From: Pseudomonas rhodesiae
Lineage (GTDB): Bacteria > Pseudomonadota > Gammaproteobacteria > Pseudomonadales > Pseudomonadaceae
Length of the DNA stretch: 64,000 bases
Assembly (NCBI RefSeq): GCF_007858255.1
Contig: NZ_VFEU01000002.1
Location: forward strand, 372,001-436,000
Reading direction: 5' to 3'
Shown here: piece after piece, positions 38,575 to 48,500 of the stretch
Layout: each line of letters opens with the position of its first letter
Numbering within the stretch: position 1 is the stretch's first letter
Made by a program: the position numbers and the translations under genes
Notes under the pieces: model-generated
Database searches by the model: none
What the model saw: the letters and a program-made list of their open reading frames with translations, nothing else
What the model was told of the DNA's origin: nothing

Positions 38575-39012
38575 TCAGGATTCAAATAAAGCAGTGTTTT
38601 CATCCAGCCAACCCTGCAACAGCAAGGCGGCGGCGATGGCATCCACGGGATTGTCGCGGTAGCTGCCCTTCTGCCCGCCACGGTCTCTGCGTTCACCTTT
38701 GGCTTCGAAGGTGGTCAGGCGTTCGTCGTGGGTATAGAAGGGGATGTTGTAGCGGCCATTGAGGCGGCGGGCGAATTTCTCCGCCCGCAGGCACATATCG
38801 CTGGGCGTGCCGTCCATGTTCAAGGGCAGGCCGACCACCACGGCGTCGGGTTTCCATTCCTTGATCAGGGCTTCGACCTGATTCCAGTCCGGGATGCCGT
38901 TCTGGGCTTTGAGCGTGCACAGTTCGCGGGCCTGGCCGGTGATGACCTGGCCGACCGCCACGCCGATCTGCTTGGTGCCGTAGTCAAACCCGAGGATCAA
39001 GCGCAAAGCCAT
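38575..39012 (-). CDS. ruvX: Pre-16S rRNA nuclease / Holliday junction resolvase-like RuvX (YqgF)
   Basis: A 145-residue RNase H-fold nuclease. The N-terminal LGFDYGTKQIGVAV contains the first catalytic aspartate, VVGLPLNMDGTPSD the second acidic region, and the C-terminal DAIAAALLLQ the last. In E. coli the homologue matures the 16S rRNA 5' end. The start touches the algH stop by one base (39012), so the two are translationally coupled. Confidence 0.92.
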   Translation of the reverse strand: MALRLILGFDYGTKQIGVAVGQVITGQARELCTLKAQNGIPDWNQVEALIKEWKPDAVVVGLPLNMDGTPSDMCLRAEKFARRLNGRYNIPFYTHDERLTTFEAKGERRDRGGQKGSYRDNPVDAIAAALLLQGWLDENTALFES

Positions 39013-39581
39013 CAGGCGTGCCCCGCCTGGCTGGTCAACAAGTTGAGGTTGATCCCCAGCTTGGCCGCCGCTGCGTCCAGGCGCAGTTCGCTGGCGGTGC
39101 CGAACAGAATCTCGGCGTCAAACGGGCAGGTCAGCCAGGCATTGCTGGCAAGCTCGGCTTCCAGTTGCCCTGCCTCCCAGCCGGCATAGCCGAGGGTGAT
39201 CACACTGTGCTCGGGCCCCACGCCGTCGGCGATGGCGAACAATACGTCCTGGGAAGTGGACAGCGACACACCGTCCAGGTCCACCGTGGCCTGGAACGTT
39301 GGCCCGGTGGGGTGTAGCACGAAACCGCGATCGGTCTGCACCGGGCCGCCAATGTAGATCGGCACGCCCTGGCAACGAGCAGGCGGGTCGACTTCGGGGC
39401 GCAATTGCTCAAGGATATCGGCCAGGTTCAGCTCTTGCGGGCGATTGACGACCAACCCCATGGCACCCTTGGCGGTGTGCTCGACGATGTAGGTCAAGGT
39501 ATGCGCAAAGTTCGGGTCGGCCATATGGGGCATGGCGATCAGGAATTGGTGCTTGAGGTAGGTCGGGCTAACATTTTTCAT
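39012..39581 (-). CDS. algH: AlgH/YqgE family protein
   Basis: A 189-residue UPF0301 protein. The N-terminal FLIAMPHMADPNFAHTLTYI segment and VNRPQELNLADIL are the family signatures. AlgH was named for an effect on alginate genes in P. aeruginosa, but its molecular function is not settled. The start at 39581 gives the conserved N terminus; 12 in-frame upstream residues are unconserved. Located between tonB and ruvX. Confidence 0.9.
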   Translation of the reverse strand: MKNVSPTYLKHQFLIAMPHMADPNFAHTLTYIVEHTAKGAMGLVVNRPQELNLADILEQLRPEVDPPARCQGVPIYIGGPVQTDRGFVLHPTGPTFQATVDLDGVSLSTSQDVLFAIADGVGPEHSVITLGYAGWEAGQLEAELASNAWLTCPFDAEILFGTASELRLDAAAAKLGINLNLLTSQAGHA

Positions 39582-39635
39582 GCCCGCTAGTGTGGCGGCG
39601 CAGGGGCGAACTGACAAGCCGGGTGTGAGCGCTGA

Positions 39636-40541
39636 TCAGTTGCTGGAAAGGCGATCGCCCCTGGCGAATTTCCAGGTGCGGATGATTTCCAGGCGGTCCA
39701 CATCGTTCAAGTCCCCGGTAAAGGGCGCAAACGGTGCAGCCAGTCGCACGATGCGTTGGGCGGCCTGGTCCAGCAGCGGCTGGCCGGAGGATTCCAGCAC
39801 CTGCACCTCATACAGGGTGCCGTCGCGGTTGATCGACACCAATAGGCGCAAATTGCCGTAGATCTGCTGGCGGCGGGCCTCTTCCGGGTAATTCAAGTTG
39901 CCGATGCGCTCGACCTTCTTGCGCCATTCGTCCTTATACCAGGCGCCTTTGTCGCGCATGGTGGAGGCGGCGTTCAGGCGGTAGATACGCGGGCGCTTGG
40001 CGTACAGCTGTTGTTCGTTGGCCAGTTCGGCTTCCAGGCTGGAGATCTGATCGGACAACTGTGAGCTGTCGAACGTCGGCGCCGGTTTCACCGGTTCGGG
40101 CTGCGGCTCGGTCTTGGTCTTTTCGCGCGTGGTCGGGGCTTTCTGCGGCTTGGGGGCGACGGTGGTCACGGCCGCTTTGGGCGCAGCCTGTTTGACCTCG
40201 GGCTTGGGCGCTGGCGGCGGCGTGACTTTATTGACTTTGTTGTCCTGGAAAGGCGCCACTTCAGTGGTCTTGGGGATGGCTTTCTTGTCCAGCGTGCCGC
40301 TGCCTTGCTGGTTGTCCTGAGCAAGAAAATCGGCCTTCTCGGGTTTTTTTTCGCTTTTGAAGGTGGAGAGGGTGATTTCCAGGGTCTTGGTGATCTGCTT
40401 GGGCTCGACCATGGTGAAACCCACGCCGAGGAGGACGGCCAGGTGAATCAACGCCGCCAGGAACAGGGTGAAACCGAGCCGATCAGCCGGGCGCACGCCA
40501 CTGTGGGAGAGTTCGGGGGGCAGCTCGGACGGGAGGGACAT
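39636..40541 (-). CDS. tonB3: TonB-like energy transducer (TonB3 type)
   Basis: A 301-residue TonB-family protein. A single TM helix lies at about residues 24-43. A charged Pro/Lys-rich spacer runs over about residues 85-155 (repeats such as PPPAPKPE), and a short coiled-coil segment SSLEAELANEQ follows near 170-185. The C-terminal TonB domain covers the last 85 residues (PEEARRQQIYGNLRLLVSI). Its position next to gshB and the pil-chp genes matches P. aeruginosa tonB3, which is required for normal twitching. The start is uncertain: in-frame ATGs at 40541 and 40553 both lack a Shine-Dalgarno sequence and lie in an inverted repeat. Confidence 0.85.
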   Translation of the reverse strand: MSLPSELPPELSHSGVRPADRLGFTLFLAALIHLAVLLGVGFTMVEPKQITKTLEITLSTFKSEKKPEKADFLAQDNQQGSGTLDKKAIPKTTEVAPFQDNKVNKVTPPPAPKPEVKQAAPKAAVTTVAPKPQKAPTTREKTKTEPQPEPVKPAPTFDSSQLSDQISSLEAELANEQQLYAKRPRIYRLNAASTMRDKGAWYKDEWRKKVERIGNLNYPEEARRQQIYGNLRLLVSINRDGTLYEVQVLESSGQPLLDQAAQRIVRLAAPFAPFTGDLNDVDRLEIIRTWKFARGDRLSSN

Positions 40542-40597
40542 AAAAACCAACATCGCGTATTTCGAGGTTCGGCATGATAACGCAATGTTGGTTTTTA
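40541..40597. repeat. Perfect 13-bp inverted repeat at the tonB start (copy A)
   Basis: Arms TAAAAACCAACAT (40541-40553) and ATGTTGGTTTTTA (40585-40597) are perfect complements separated by 31 bases. On the transcribed strand the second arm ends at the first base of the tonB ATG, and an alternative ATG lies at its beginning. The stem could terminate transcripts leaving gshB or mask tonB translation. Confidence 0.75.
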
Positions 40598-40746
40598 GCT
40601 TCATGCGACAAGTTACAAGCTACAAGCTTTGGCGCGGTCGGCCTTAAACTTGCCGCTTGGAGCTTGCCACCTGCAGCTTCGCGTCTACCGCGGCCATCAA
40701 CATTTCGCCGACGTTCGTGCCAAATGCGTTTCGGACGGGCGGGACA

Positions 40747-40803
40747 TAAAAACCAACATCGCGTATTTCGAGGTTCGGCGTGATAACGCAATGTTGGTTT
40801 TTA
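40747..40803. repeat. Second copy of the 13-bp inverted repeat (copy B)
   Basis: The same two arms occur at 40747-40759 and 40791-40803, within duplication copy B, 68 bp past the gshB stop. The loop differs by a single base from copy A. It leads into a truncated six-codon tonB start that is not followed by the rest of the gene. Confidence 0.75.
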
Positions 40804-40870
40804 GCTTCATGCGACAAGCTACAAGTTACAAGTTACAAGTTACAAGCTGCAAGCTTTGGCGCGGTCGGCC

Positions 40871-41842
40871 TTAAACTTGCCGCTTGGAGCTTGCCACCTG
40901 CAGCTTCGCGTCTATCGCGGCCATCAACATTTCGCCGATGTTCGTGCCAAATGCGTTGTCGATCTCGCGAATGCACGTCGGGCTGGTCACGTTGATTTCG
41001 GTGAGGTGCTCGCCGATTACGTCCAGGCCGACAAACAGCAGACCTTTTTCCCGCAGGGTCGGGCCGACCTGGGCGGCGATCCAACGGTCCTTGTCCGACA
41101 GCGGCCGCGCCTCACCGCGCCCACCGGCGGCCAGGTTGCCACGGGTCTCACCGGCGGCAGGAATGCGCGCCAGGCAGTAGTCCACCGGCTCGCCGTCGAT
41201 CATCAGGATGCGCTTGTCGCCGTCCTTGATCGCCGGCAGGTATGCCTGGCCCATGATCTGCTGGCTACCCAGCACGGTCAGGGTTTCCAGGATCACCGAC
41301 AGGTTGGGGTCGCCGGCGCGGTGCCGGAAGATCGAAGTGCCGCCCATGCCGTCCAGGGGTTTGAGGATTACGTCGCCGTGCTTGGCGGCAAATTCACGCA
41401 GCACATCGGCGCGGCGGCTCACCACAGTGGGCGGCGTGCATTGTGGGAACAGGGTAGCGAACAGCTTTTCGTTGCAGTCGCGCAGGCTTTGCGGCTTGTT
41501 GACGATCAGCACGCCGTCGCGTTCGGCCTGCTCCAGCAGGTACGTGGAGTAGACGAATTCCATGTCGAACGGCGGGTCCTTGCGCATCAGGATCACGTCC
41601 AGGTCGCTCAGGGGGCTGTCGATTTCGTCTTGCAGTTCGAACCACTTTTCAGGGTTGGCGAACACCTGCAACGGGCGCATGCGTGCGCGGGCCTGGCCTT
41701 CACCCTGGTACAGGTCGCGCTGCTCCATATAGAACAGGGTCCAGCCGCGGGCCTGGGCGGCCAGGAGCATGGCCAGCGAGCTGTCCTTTTTATAGGAAAT
41801 GCTGGCGATAGGGTCCATGACAATGCCGACGCGAACGCTCAT
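40871..41842 (-). CDS. gshB: Glutathione synthetase
   Basis: A 323-residue ATP-grasp ligase that adds glycine to gamma-glutamylcysteine. N-terminal IVMDPIASISYKKDSS, the KPLDGMGG ATP-binding loop near residue 160, and C-terminal INVTSPTCIREID with NAFGTNIGE are all intact. The last residues (QVASSKRQV) are a little longer than in typical homologues and lie inside a repeat-rich stretch, so the stop codon has probably been moved by the ACAAGYT-rich repeat next to it. Confidence 0.95.
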   Translation of the reverse strand: MSVRVGIVMDPIASISYKKDSSLAMLLAAQARGWTLFYMEQRDLYQGEGQARARMRPLQVFANPEKWFELQDEIDSPLSDLDVILMRKDPPFDMEFVYSTYLLEQAERDGVLIVNKPQSLRDCNEKLFATLFPQCTPPTVVSRRADVLREFAAKHGDVILKPLDGMGGTSIFRHRAGDPNLSVILETLTVLGSQQIMGQAYLPAIKDGDKRILMIDGEPVDYCLARIPAAGETRGNLAAGGRGEARPLSDKDRWIAAQVGPTLREKGLLFVGLDVIGEHLTEINVTSPTCIREIDNAFGTNIGEMLMAAIDAKLQVASSKRQV

Positions 41843-42080
41843 GGGGGATTTCCTCTAGCAAATGGGGCGCATAAAAGTGGCGTCAGAGTGGCGCTGACGC
41901 TGTTGTGGGTCAAGGAAAAACCACCTGGCCAGTGCCTCGATAGATTGCTCCCCGAGACTGTGCTAAAAAGGCTGCCACGGCGCAGCAGCCCTTGAATTCC
42001 AAGGCTTGCGGCGTTCATTTTGGGCAATGTCAGGCCGTACACACCGAAAACCGATTCGCTGTGGCGATGGTAGAGCAGAT
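41843..42080. other. Divergent promoter region of gshB and pilG
   Basis: This 238-bp stretch separates the two genes and must contain the promoter of the Pil-Chp operon. A GAGCAG-like ribosome site lies directly before the pilG ATG at 42081. I see no convincing sigma-54 -24/-12 element and no repeat. Confidence 0.45.
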
Positions 42081-42488
42081 ATGGAACAGCATTCCAACGC
42101 CTTGAGAGTGATGGTGATCGACGATTCGAAAACGATCCGCCGCACCGCCGAGACGCTGTTGAAGAACGTGGGGTGCGATGTCATTACGGCCATCGACGGT
42201 TTCGATGCCCTGGCGCGGATCGTGGATCATCACCCGCACATCATCTTTGTCGACATCATGATGCCGCGCCTGGATGGCTATCAGACCTGCGCGCTGGTGA
42301 AGAACAACCCGGCGTTCAAGGCGATCCCGGTGATCATGCTGTCGTCCAAGGACGGCCTGTTCGATAAGGCCAAGGGACGCATCGTGGGGGTCGATCAGTT
42401 TTTGACCAAGCCTTTCAGCAAGGAAGAACTGCTGGGTGCAATCAAGGCCTATGTGCCTGGGTTCGCCGCAGTGGAACAAGCACACTGA
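42081..42488 (+). CDS. pilG: Twitching response regulator PilG
   Basis: A 135-residue stand-alone CheY-like receiver. The phospho-acceptor aspartate lies in IIFVDIMMPRLDGY, with N-terminal VIDDSKTIRR acidic residues and the conserved lysine in FLTKPFSKEE. PilG is thought to favour pilus extension and to feed the FimL/CyaB cAMP output in P. aeruginosa. First gene of pilG-pilH-pilI-pilJ-chpA-chpC. The start was chosen to give MEQHSN, 5 bases after a weak AGAGCAG site. Confidence 0.96.
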   Translation: MEQHSNALRVMVIDDSKTIRRTAETLLKNVGCDVITAIDGFDALARIVDHHPHIIFVDIMMPRLDGYQTCALVKNNPAFKAIPVIMLSSKDGLFDKAKGRIVGVDQFLTKPFSKEELLGAIKAYVPGFAAVEQAH

Positions 42489-42535
42489 CGCCGCCTCACA
42501 AGGGCCGGCGCCGACCAATGTAGCGGGGAAAAACC

Positions 42536-42901
42536 ATGGCACGTGTTCTGATCGTCGACGATTCGCCGACCGAAATGTACAAACTCACCGGCATGCTGGA
42601 AAAGCACGGCCACGAAGTGCTCAAGGCCGAAAACGGCGCGGACGGCGTGGCCCTGGCCCGCCAGGAAAAACCCGACGCCGTGCTGATGGACATCGTGATG
42701 CCGGGCCTCAATGGCTTCCAGGCCACCCGTCAGCTGTCCAAAGAGCCGGAAACCAACGGCATCCCAATCATCATCATCACCACCAAAGATCAGGAAACCG
42801 ACAAAATCTGGGGCGCGCGCCAGGGTGCCAAGGATTACCTGACCAAACCGGTGGACGAAGACACCCTGATCGCCACCCTGAACAAGGTGCTGGCCGGCTG
42901 A
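42536..42901 (+). CDS. pilH: Twitching response regulator PilH
   Basis: A 121-residue CheY-like protein. The aspartate lies in AVLMDIVMPGLNGF, with VDDSPTEMYK at the N terminus and DYLTKPVDEDTL containing the conserved lysine. In P. aeruginosa PilH opposes PilG, acting as a phosphate sink or supporting retraction. It follows pilG by 47 bp and precedes pilI by 12 bp. Confidence 0.96.
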   Translation: MARVLIVDDSPTEMYKLTGMLEKHGHEVLKAENGADGVALARQEKPDAVLMDIVMPGLNGFQATRQLSKEPETNGIPIIIITTKDQETDKIWGARQGAKDYLTKPVDEDTLIATLNKVLAG

Positions 42902-42913
42902 CGGCACGCCATC

Positions 42914-43438
42914 ATGACCGAGTCGCAAACCGCCTTCGAGCTGTTGCTGGACATCGACCGCCGCTGCCGCCTGCTGGCCGCCGACCTGCCCTCCCAGGAG
43001 GCCGGCTTGCAGCGCTGGAGCGGGATCGGCTTTCGGGTGGGCGGCCATTGGTTCGTGGCGCCGATGGGAGAAGTCGCCGAAGTTTTGCATGAGCCACGTT
43101 GCACTTTAATGCCCGGGGTCAAGGCCTGGGTACGAGGTGTGGCTAACCTGCGCGGGCGTTTATTGCCGGTGATGGACCTTGGTGGGTTCCTTGGCGAGGC
43201 GCTGTCCAGGGCGCGCAAGCAACGGCGGGTGCTGGTGGTGGAATTCAATGACCTGTTTGTTGGGTTGCTGGTGGACGAGGTGGTGGGCATGCAGCATTTC
43301 GCACAGGACGCCTTATTGGCCAACGCCGCGCCTGGCGCGCCGTTTATTCAGGGGCAATTCGACGGTGACCCGTCGTGGCAGGTCTTTAGCCCGTTCGCCC
43401 TGGCCCAGACCCCAGGTTTCATGGATGTTGCCCCATGA
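42914..43438 (+). CDS. pilI: CheW-like adaptor PilI
   Basis: A 174-residue adaptor with a single CheW domain at about residues 30-170 ([19 protein letters not shown], then [15 protein letters not shown]). It links the receptor PilJ to the kinase ChpA. Its stop overlaps the pilJ start (ATGA at 43435-43438), so the two are coupled. Confidence 0.94.
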   Translation: MTESQTAFELLLDIDRRCRLLAADLPSQEAGLQRWSGIGFRVGGHWFVAPMGEVAEVLHEPRCTLMPGVKAWVRGVANLRGRLLPVMDLGGFLGEALSRARKQRRVLVVEFNDLFVGLLVDEVVGMQHFAQDALLANAAPGAPFIQGQFDGDPSWQVFSPFALAQTPGFMDVAP

Positions 43439-45486
43439 CCACCGCGACCACCGTCAAACCCCAGGCCGGCTCGCGTAGTCGCTCGCAGATCATTGTGCTG
43501 TTTATCGCGCTGATCGTGTTCATCATGCTGTTGTTCGCCAACTTCGCCTACCTTAATACCCAGTCCACCTACGACAAGCAGTACATCGGCCACGCCGGTG
43601 AATTGCGCGTGCTGTCCCAACGTATCGCCAAGAACGCCACCGAGGCCGCCGCCGGCAAAGCCGCGGCGTTCAAGCTGCTGGGCGAGGCGCGCAACGACTT
43701 TGCCCAGCGCTGGGGCTACCTGAAAAAAGGCGACCCGCAAACCGGCCTGCCCGCCGCCCCCAGCGCCGTGCGCGCCGAAATGCGCGCGGTGCAGACCGAT
43801 TGGGAAGCCCTGCTGAAGAACACCGACGCGATTCTGGCCAGCGAACAGACGGTGCTGTCCCTGCATCAAGTGGCCGCGACCCTGGCCGAAACCGTGCCGC
43901 AATTGCAGATGGAGTCGGAAAAAGTCGTCGAAATCCTGTTGCAGCGCGGCGCGCCCGCCAGCCAGGTGGCCGTGGCCCAGCGCCAATCGTTGCTGGCCGA
44001 ACGTATCCTGGGCGCGGTCAATACCGTGCTGGCCGGCGACGAAACCGCTGTGCAAGCCGCCGACGCCTTTGGCCGTGACGCCAACCGCTTCGGCCAGGTG
44101 CTCAATGGCATGCTCAACGGCAACCCAGGACTGCGCATCACCCAGGTTGAAGACCGCGATGCCCGCGCGCGGCTGGCGGAAATCGCCGAGTTGTTCGAGT
44201 TCGTGTCCGGCTCGGTGGATGAAATCCTCGAAACCTCGCCGCAGTTGTTCCAGGTGCGCGCCTCGGCGAGCAATATCTTCAACCTGTCCCAGACCCTGCT
44301 TGATGAAGCCTCGCACCTGGCCACCGGTTTCGAGAACCTGGCCAGCGGGCGCAGCTTCGACACCATCGGCGGCTATGTGCTGGGCTTGCTGGCGCTGACC
44401 TCGATCATCCTGATCGGCCTGGTGATGGTGCGCGAGACCAATCGCCAACTGCACGAAACCGCCGAGAAGAACGAGCGCAATCAGAACGCGATCATGCGCC
44501 TGCTCGATGAAATCGAAGACCTCGCCGACGGCGACCTGACGGTGACTGCATCGGTCACCGAGGACTTCACCGGCACCATCGCCGATTCCATCAACTATTC
44601 CGTGGACCAGCTGCGCGATCTGGTGGCCACCATCAACCTCACCGCCGGGCAAGTGGCCGGCGCGGTGCAGGAAACCCAGGCCACCGCCATGCACCTGGCC
44701 CAGGCGTCCGAGCACCAGGCTCAGCAGATCGCCGAGGCGTCCACCGCGATCAATCAGATGGCCCAGTCCATCGATCAGGTGTCGGCCAACGCCGCCGAAT
44801 CCTCGGCCGTGGCCGAGCGCTCGGTGGAAATCGCCAACAAGGGCAATGAGGTGGTGCACAACACCATCCATGGCATGGACAACATTCGCGAACAGATCCA
44901 GGACACCGCCAAACGCATAAAGCGCCTGGGCGAATCGTCCCAGGAGATCGGCGATATTGTCAGCCTGATCGACGATATTGCCGACCAGACCAACATCCTT
45001 GCCCTGAATGCGGCGATCCAGGCCAGCATGGCCGGGGATGCCGGGCGTGGTTTCGCGGTGGTGGCCGATGAAGTGCAACGCCTGGCCGAGCGCTCGTCGG
45101 CCGCCACTCGGCAGATCGAGACCCTGGTGCGGGCGATCCAGGCCGACACCAACGAAGCCGTGATCTCCATGGAGCAGACCACCACCGAAGTGGTGCGCGG
45201 CGCGCGGTTGGCCCAGGACGCCGGGGTGGCGCTGGAGGAAATCGAAGGCGTGTCGAAAACCCTGGCGGCGCTGATCCAGAGCATCTCCAACGCGGCGCAA
45301 CAGCAAACCTCGTCGGCGGGGCAGATCTCCCTGACCATGAATGTGATCCAGCAGATCACCACGCAGACCTCGTCGGGCTCCACCGCCACTGCCGAGAGCA
45401 TCGGTAACCTGGCGAAGATGGCCAGCCAGTTACGCCGGTCGGTGTCGGGCTTCACCCTGCCGCCGCCCAAACCGGTCGACAGTTGA
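43435..45486 (+). CDS. pilJ: Type IV pilus chemoreceptor PilJ
   Basis: A 683-residue methyl-accepting chemotaxis protein. TM1 is at about residues 18-40 and TM2 at about 313-335, enclosing a large periplasmic domain with two PilJ-type four-helix sensor modules. A HAMP domain follows near 340-395. The signalling hairpin tip, with [26 protein letters not shown], is near residues 515-540. Length equals P. aeruginosa PilJ (682). The next gene is chpA after 53 bp; the pilK methyltransferase gene normally found between them is absent. Confidence 0.96.
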   Translation: MTTATTVKPQAGSRSRSQIIVLFIALIVFIMLLFANFAYLNTQSTYDKQYIGHAGELRVLSQRIAKNATEAAAGKAAAFKLLGEARNDFAQRWGYLKKGDPQTGLPAAPSAVRAEMRAVQTDWEALLKNTDAILASEQTVLSLHQVAATLAETVPQLQMESEKVVEILLQRGAPASQVAVAQRQSLLAERILGAVNTVLAGDETAVQAADAFGRDANRFGQVLNGMLNGNPGLRITQVEDRDARARLAEIAELFEFVSGSVDEILETSPQLFQVRASASNIFNLSQTLLDEASHLATGFENLASGRSFDTIGGYVLGLLALTSIILIGLVMVRETNRQLHETAEKNERNQNAIMRLLDEIEDLADGDLTVTASVTEDFTGTIADSINYSVDQLRDLVATINLTAGQVAGAVQETQATAMHLAQASEHQAQQIAEASTAINQMAQSIDQVSANAAESSAVAERSVEIANKGNEVVHNTIHGMDNIREQIQDTAKRIKRLGESSQEIGDIVSLIDDIADQTNILALNAAIQASMAGDAGRGFAVVADEVQRLAERSSAATRQIETLVRAIQADTNEAVISMEQTTTEVVRGARLAQDAGVALEEIEGVSKTLAALIQSISNAAQQQTSSAGQISLTMNVIQQITTQTSSGSTATAESIGNLAKMASQLRRSVSGFTLPPPKPVDS

Positions 45487-45539
45487 TAGGTACAGGTTTC
45501 AAGAACACCAGCAACTCATGAATTCAAAGCGGAGCAGTT

Positions 45540-48500
45540 ATGGTTGACCGGCACGACTACGTGGCCCTCGAATGGGTCAAGGGCGACATTGCCGAGACCC
45601 TGCAACACGCCCGCTCGGCGCTGGACGCTTATGTCGAAACCGCCGACGGCGATGTGATCGACGAATGCCTGGCTGGTATCCATCAGGTGCATGGCGCGCT
45701 GCAAATGGTCGAGTTCTACGGCGCGGCGCTGCTGGCCGAGGAGATCGAGGCCCTGGCCCTGGCCCTGCGCGACGGGCAGGTGGGGCAGCGCGAGGAGAGC
45801 ATCGGCTTGCTGCAACAAGCTCTCGGCCAATTGCCGCTGTACCTCGAACGCGTACACAGCGCCCGCCGCGACCTGCCGCTGGTGGTGCTGCCGCTGCTCA
45901 ACGACCTGCGCAGTGCGCGCGGTGAAAGCCTGCTCTCGGAAACCAGCCTGTTCAGCCCGCAACTGCTGTCGATCGCACCTTTACCCGAAGAAGCCCTGGC
46001 CCAGCGCGCCGGGCCCGATCTGGCGACCCAATTGCGCCAATGGCACCACCTGCTGCAACAGGCCTTGGTCGGGCTGCTGCGCGAAGATCACGGCCCGAGC
46101 AACCTGGAAGACATGGCGCGGGTGTTCGCGCGTCTCGAAGCGCTGTGCCAGGGCGCGCCACTGTTGCCGCTCTGGCAAGTGACCTCGGCGCTGGTCGAGG
46201 GCATGCTCACTGGCGTGATTGCCAACAGCCCGGCGCTGCGCAGCCTGCTCAAGGCCAGCGACAAGCAACTCAAGCGCCTGCTGGCCCAAGGCATCAACGG
46301 CATCAACCAACCGGCACCGGATGAGTTACTCAAAAGCCTGCTGTTCTATGTCGCCAAGGTCACCCGGCCGACGCCGCGCATGCAGAGCCTGAAAGAACGT
46401 TACGGCCTGGACGAAGCCTTGCCCGACAGCGCTGTGGTGGATGCCGAGCGCGCGCGCATGGCCGGGCCCGATCGCAATGCCATGGGGTCGGTACTCGGCG
46501 CCTTGTGCGAGGAATTGGTGCGGGTCAAGGAGCGTCTGGACCTGTTCGTGCGCAGCGACCGTCAGCACGCCAGTGACCTTGAGGCGCTGCTGGCGCCGTT
46601 GCGACAGATCGCCGATACCCTGGCGGTGCTGGGCTTCGGCCAGCCGCGCAAAGTGATCATCGACCAGCTCGCCGTGGTGTTGAGCCTGGCCCAGGGGCAT
46701 CGCGAACCAGACGATGCGGTGCTGATGGATGTGGCCGGCGCGTTGCTGTATGTCGAAGCCACGTTGGCCGGTATGGCCGGAACCGTTGAGCCGGAAAGCC
46801 GCGAAGAAAGCCGCTTGCCCACCACCGATCTGACCCAGATCCACCAGTTGGTGATCCGCGAATCCTGCCAGTGCCTGCGCCAGGCCAAAGAACTGGTAAT
46901 CGATTGCCTCGAAGCCGACTGGGACCGCCAACGCCTGGAATCCCTGCCAGAACTGCTGAGCCAGGTGCGCGGCGCGCTGGCCATGATCCCGCTGCCACGG
47001 GCGGCCAGCCTGATGCGCGGTTGCAGCGATTACGTGGATGCGCAGTTGATGATCGACGAACAGCCGCCGAGCGAGACGCAGTTGGCGCACTTCGCCGACG
47101 TGATCAGCAGCCTGGAGTACTACCTCGAACGCATGCTCCAAGACCCGGATGCAGCAGGCGAACGGGTGCTGGAACTGGCCACCCAGGGCTTGGCTGCCCT
47201 CGGATACCTGCCGGAGGAAAAACCGTGGCGCCAGGCGCTGGTCGCACCGGACGGCGCACTCTCCACCGACACGGCCCCCAACCAATCCCAACTCGACGCA
47301 TTGGCCAGCCCCACCTCGCGCCTCAACCCTCCCGCGTTGCAGCGCCCCGGCAGCCTGTTGCCGCCGCCCGCCGACGAAGCGCCTATCGACGACGAGCTGC
47401 GTGAGGTCTTCCTCGAAGAGACTGAGGAAGTCCTTGAGGTGCTGCACCGCTATTTGCCGAACAGCGCGGATAAAACCGCCCAAGGCGAGATGCGCCGCGC
47501 GTTCCACACCCTAAAAGGCAGCGGCCGCATGGTGCGCGCCCTGGTGCTGGCGGAGCTGGCCTGGGCGGTGGAGAACCTGCTCAACCGCGTACTGGAGCGC
47601 AGCGTGGTCCTGGGCCCCGAGGTGCAACAGGTGTTGGATGAAACCGTGGCACTGTTGCCGGAGTTGATCGACGATTTTGCCCAGGGCGCCCAACGCCAGC
47701 GCGATGAAGTCGACGCCCTGGCCGCCCGTGCCCATGGGTTGGCCAGCGGTGCCGCGGTGGCGTCCGCCGAAGCCCATGACCCGATGCTGCTGGAGATTTT
47801 CCGCAACGAAGCCCAGAGCCATCTCGACAGCCTCAACCACTTCCTGGAGCAGGCCGCCGAGCATGTGCCGCTGCAAGTCAGCGATGAACTGCAACGCGCC
47901 CTGCACACCCTCAAGGGCAGTGCCTACATGGCCGGTGTGTCGCCCATCGCCGAACTGGCGCGGCCGCTCGACCACCTGACCCGCGAATACAAGGCTCACC
48001 GCCTGCCGCTGGATCTGGATGAAGTGGAACTGCTGCTGGAAGCCGAAGGCCTGTTCCAGCGTGGGTTGCGCCAGCTGGACAGCAACCCCCTGGCGCCGAT
48101 CAAAGGCGCGGCGGACCTGATCGCTCGCACCCAACAGTTGCTCGAACGCCAGCTCCAGGCGCTGCTCGATGCGCCCACCGCCGGCCTGCGCATCAAGCGC
48201 AATCCGCAACTGATCGCTGACTTCCTGGCCCAGGGCATGGACATCCTGCTCGACGCCGAAAACCTGCTGCGACGCTGGCAGCAACACCCCGGCGAACGCC
48301 AGGAACTCACGGCCTTGCTGGATGAGTTGACCACCCTCGGCGAAGGCGCGCAGCACGCCGACCTGCATGCCATCGACGAACTCTGCGAAGCCTTGCTCGA
48401 CCTGTACGGCGCTGTGGAAGAAAGCAGCCTGGCAGTCAGCGCACGGTTTTTCCAAGAGGCCGAACAGGCCCATGACGCGTTGATCAACATGCTCGACCAG

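Larger units (their letters stand above)
40525..40957. repeat. Imperfect tandem duplication across the gshB-tonB junction
   Basis: Copy A is 40525-40730 (206 bp) and copy B 40731-40957 (227 bp). Each runs from tonB codons 1-6 (TCGGACGGG...), through the intergenic region, to gshB codons near its NAFGTN segment. Copy B holds the real gshB end, while copy A leads into the real tonB start. The 21-bp difference is exactly three extra 7-bp ACAAGYT units (three in A, six in B). Few point differences suggest a recent event. Confidence 0.92.

Noticed and set aside
40525..40957. Direct repeats considered as a CRISPR array
   Set aside because: Only two long copies containing gene ends and no regular spacers; this is a tandem duplication.
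43348..45306. 652-codon minus-strand open frame opposite pilJ
   Set aside because: Composition is typical of the antisense of a high-GC gene; pilJ is complete and conserved on the plus strand.
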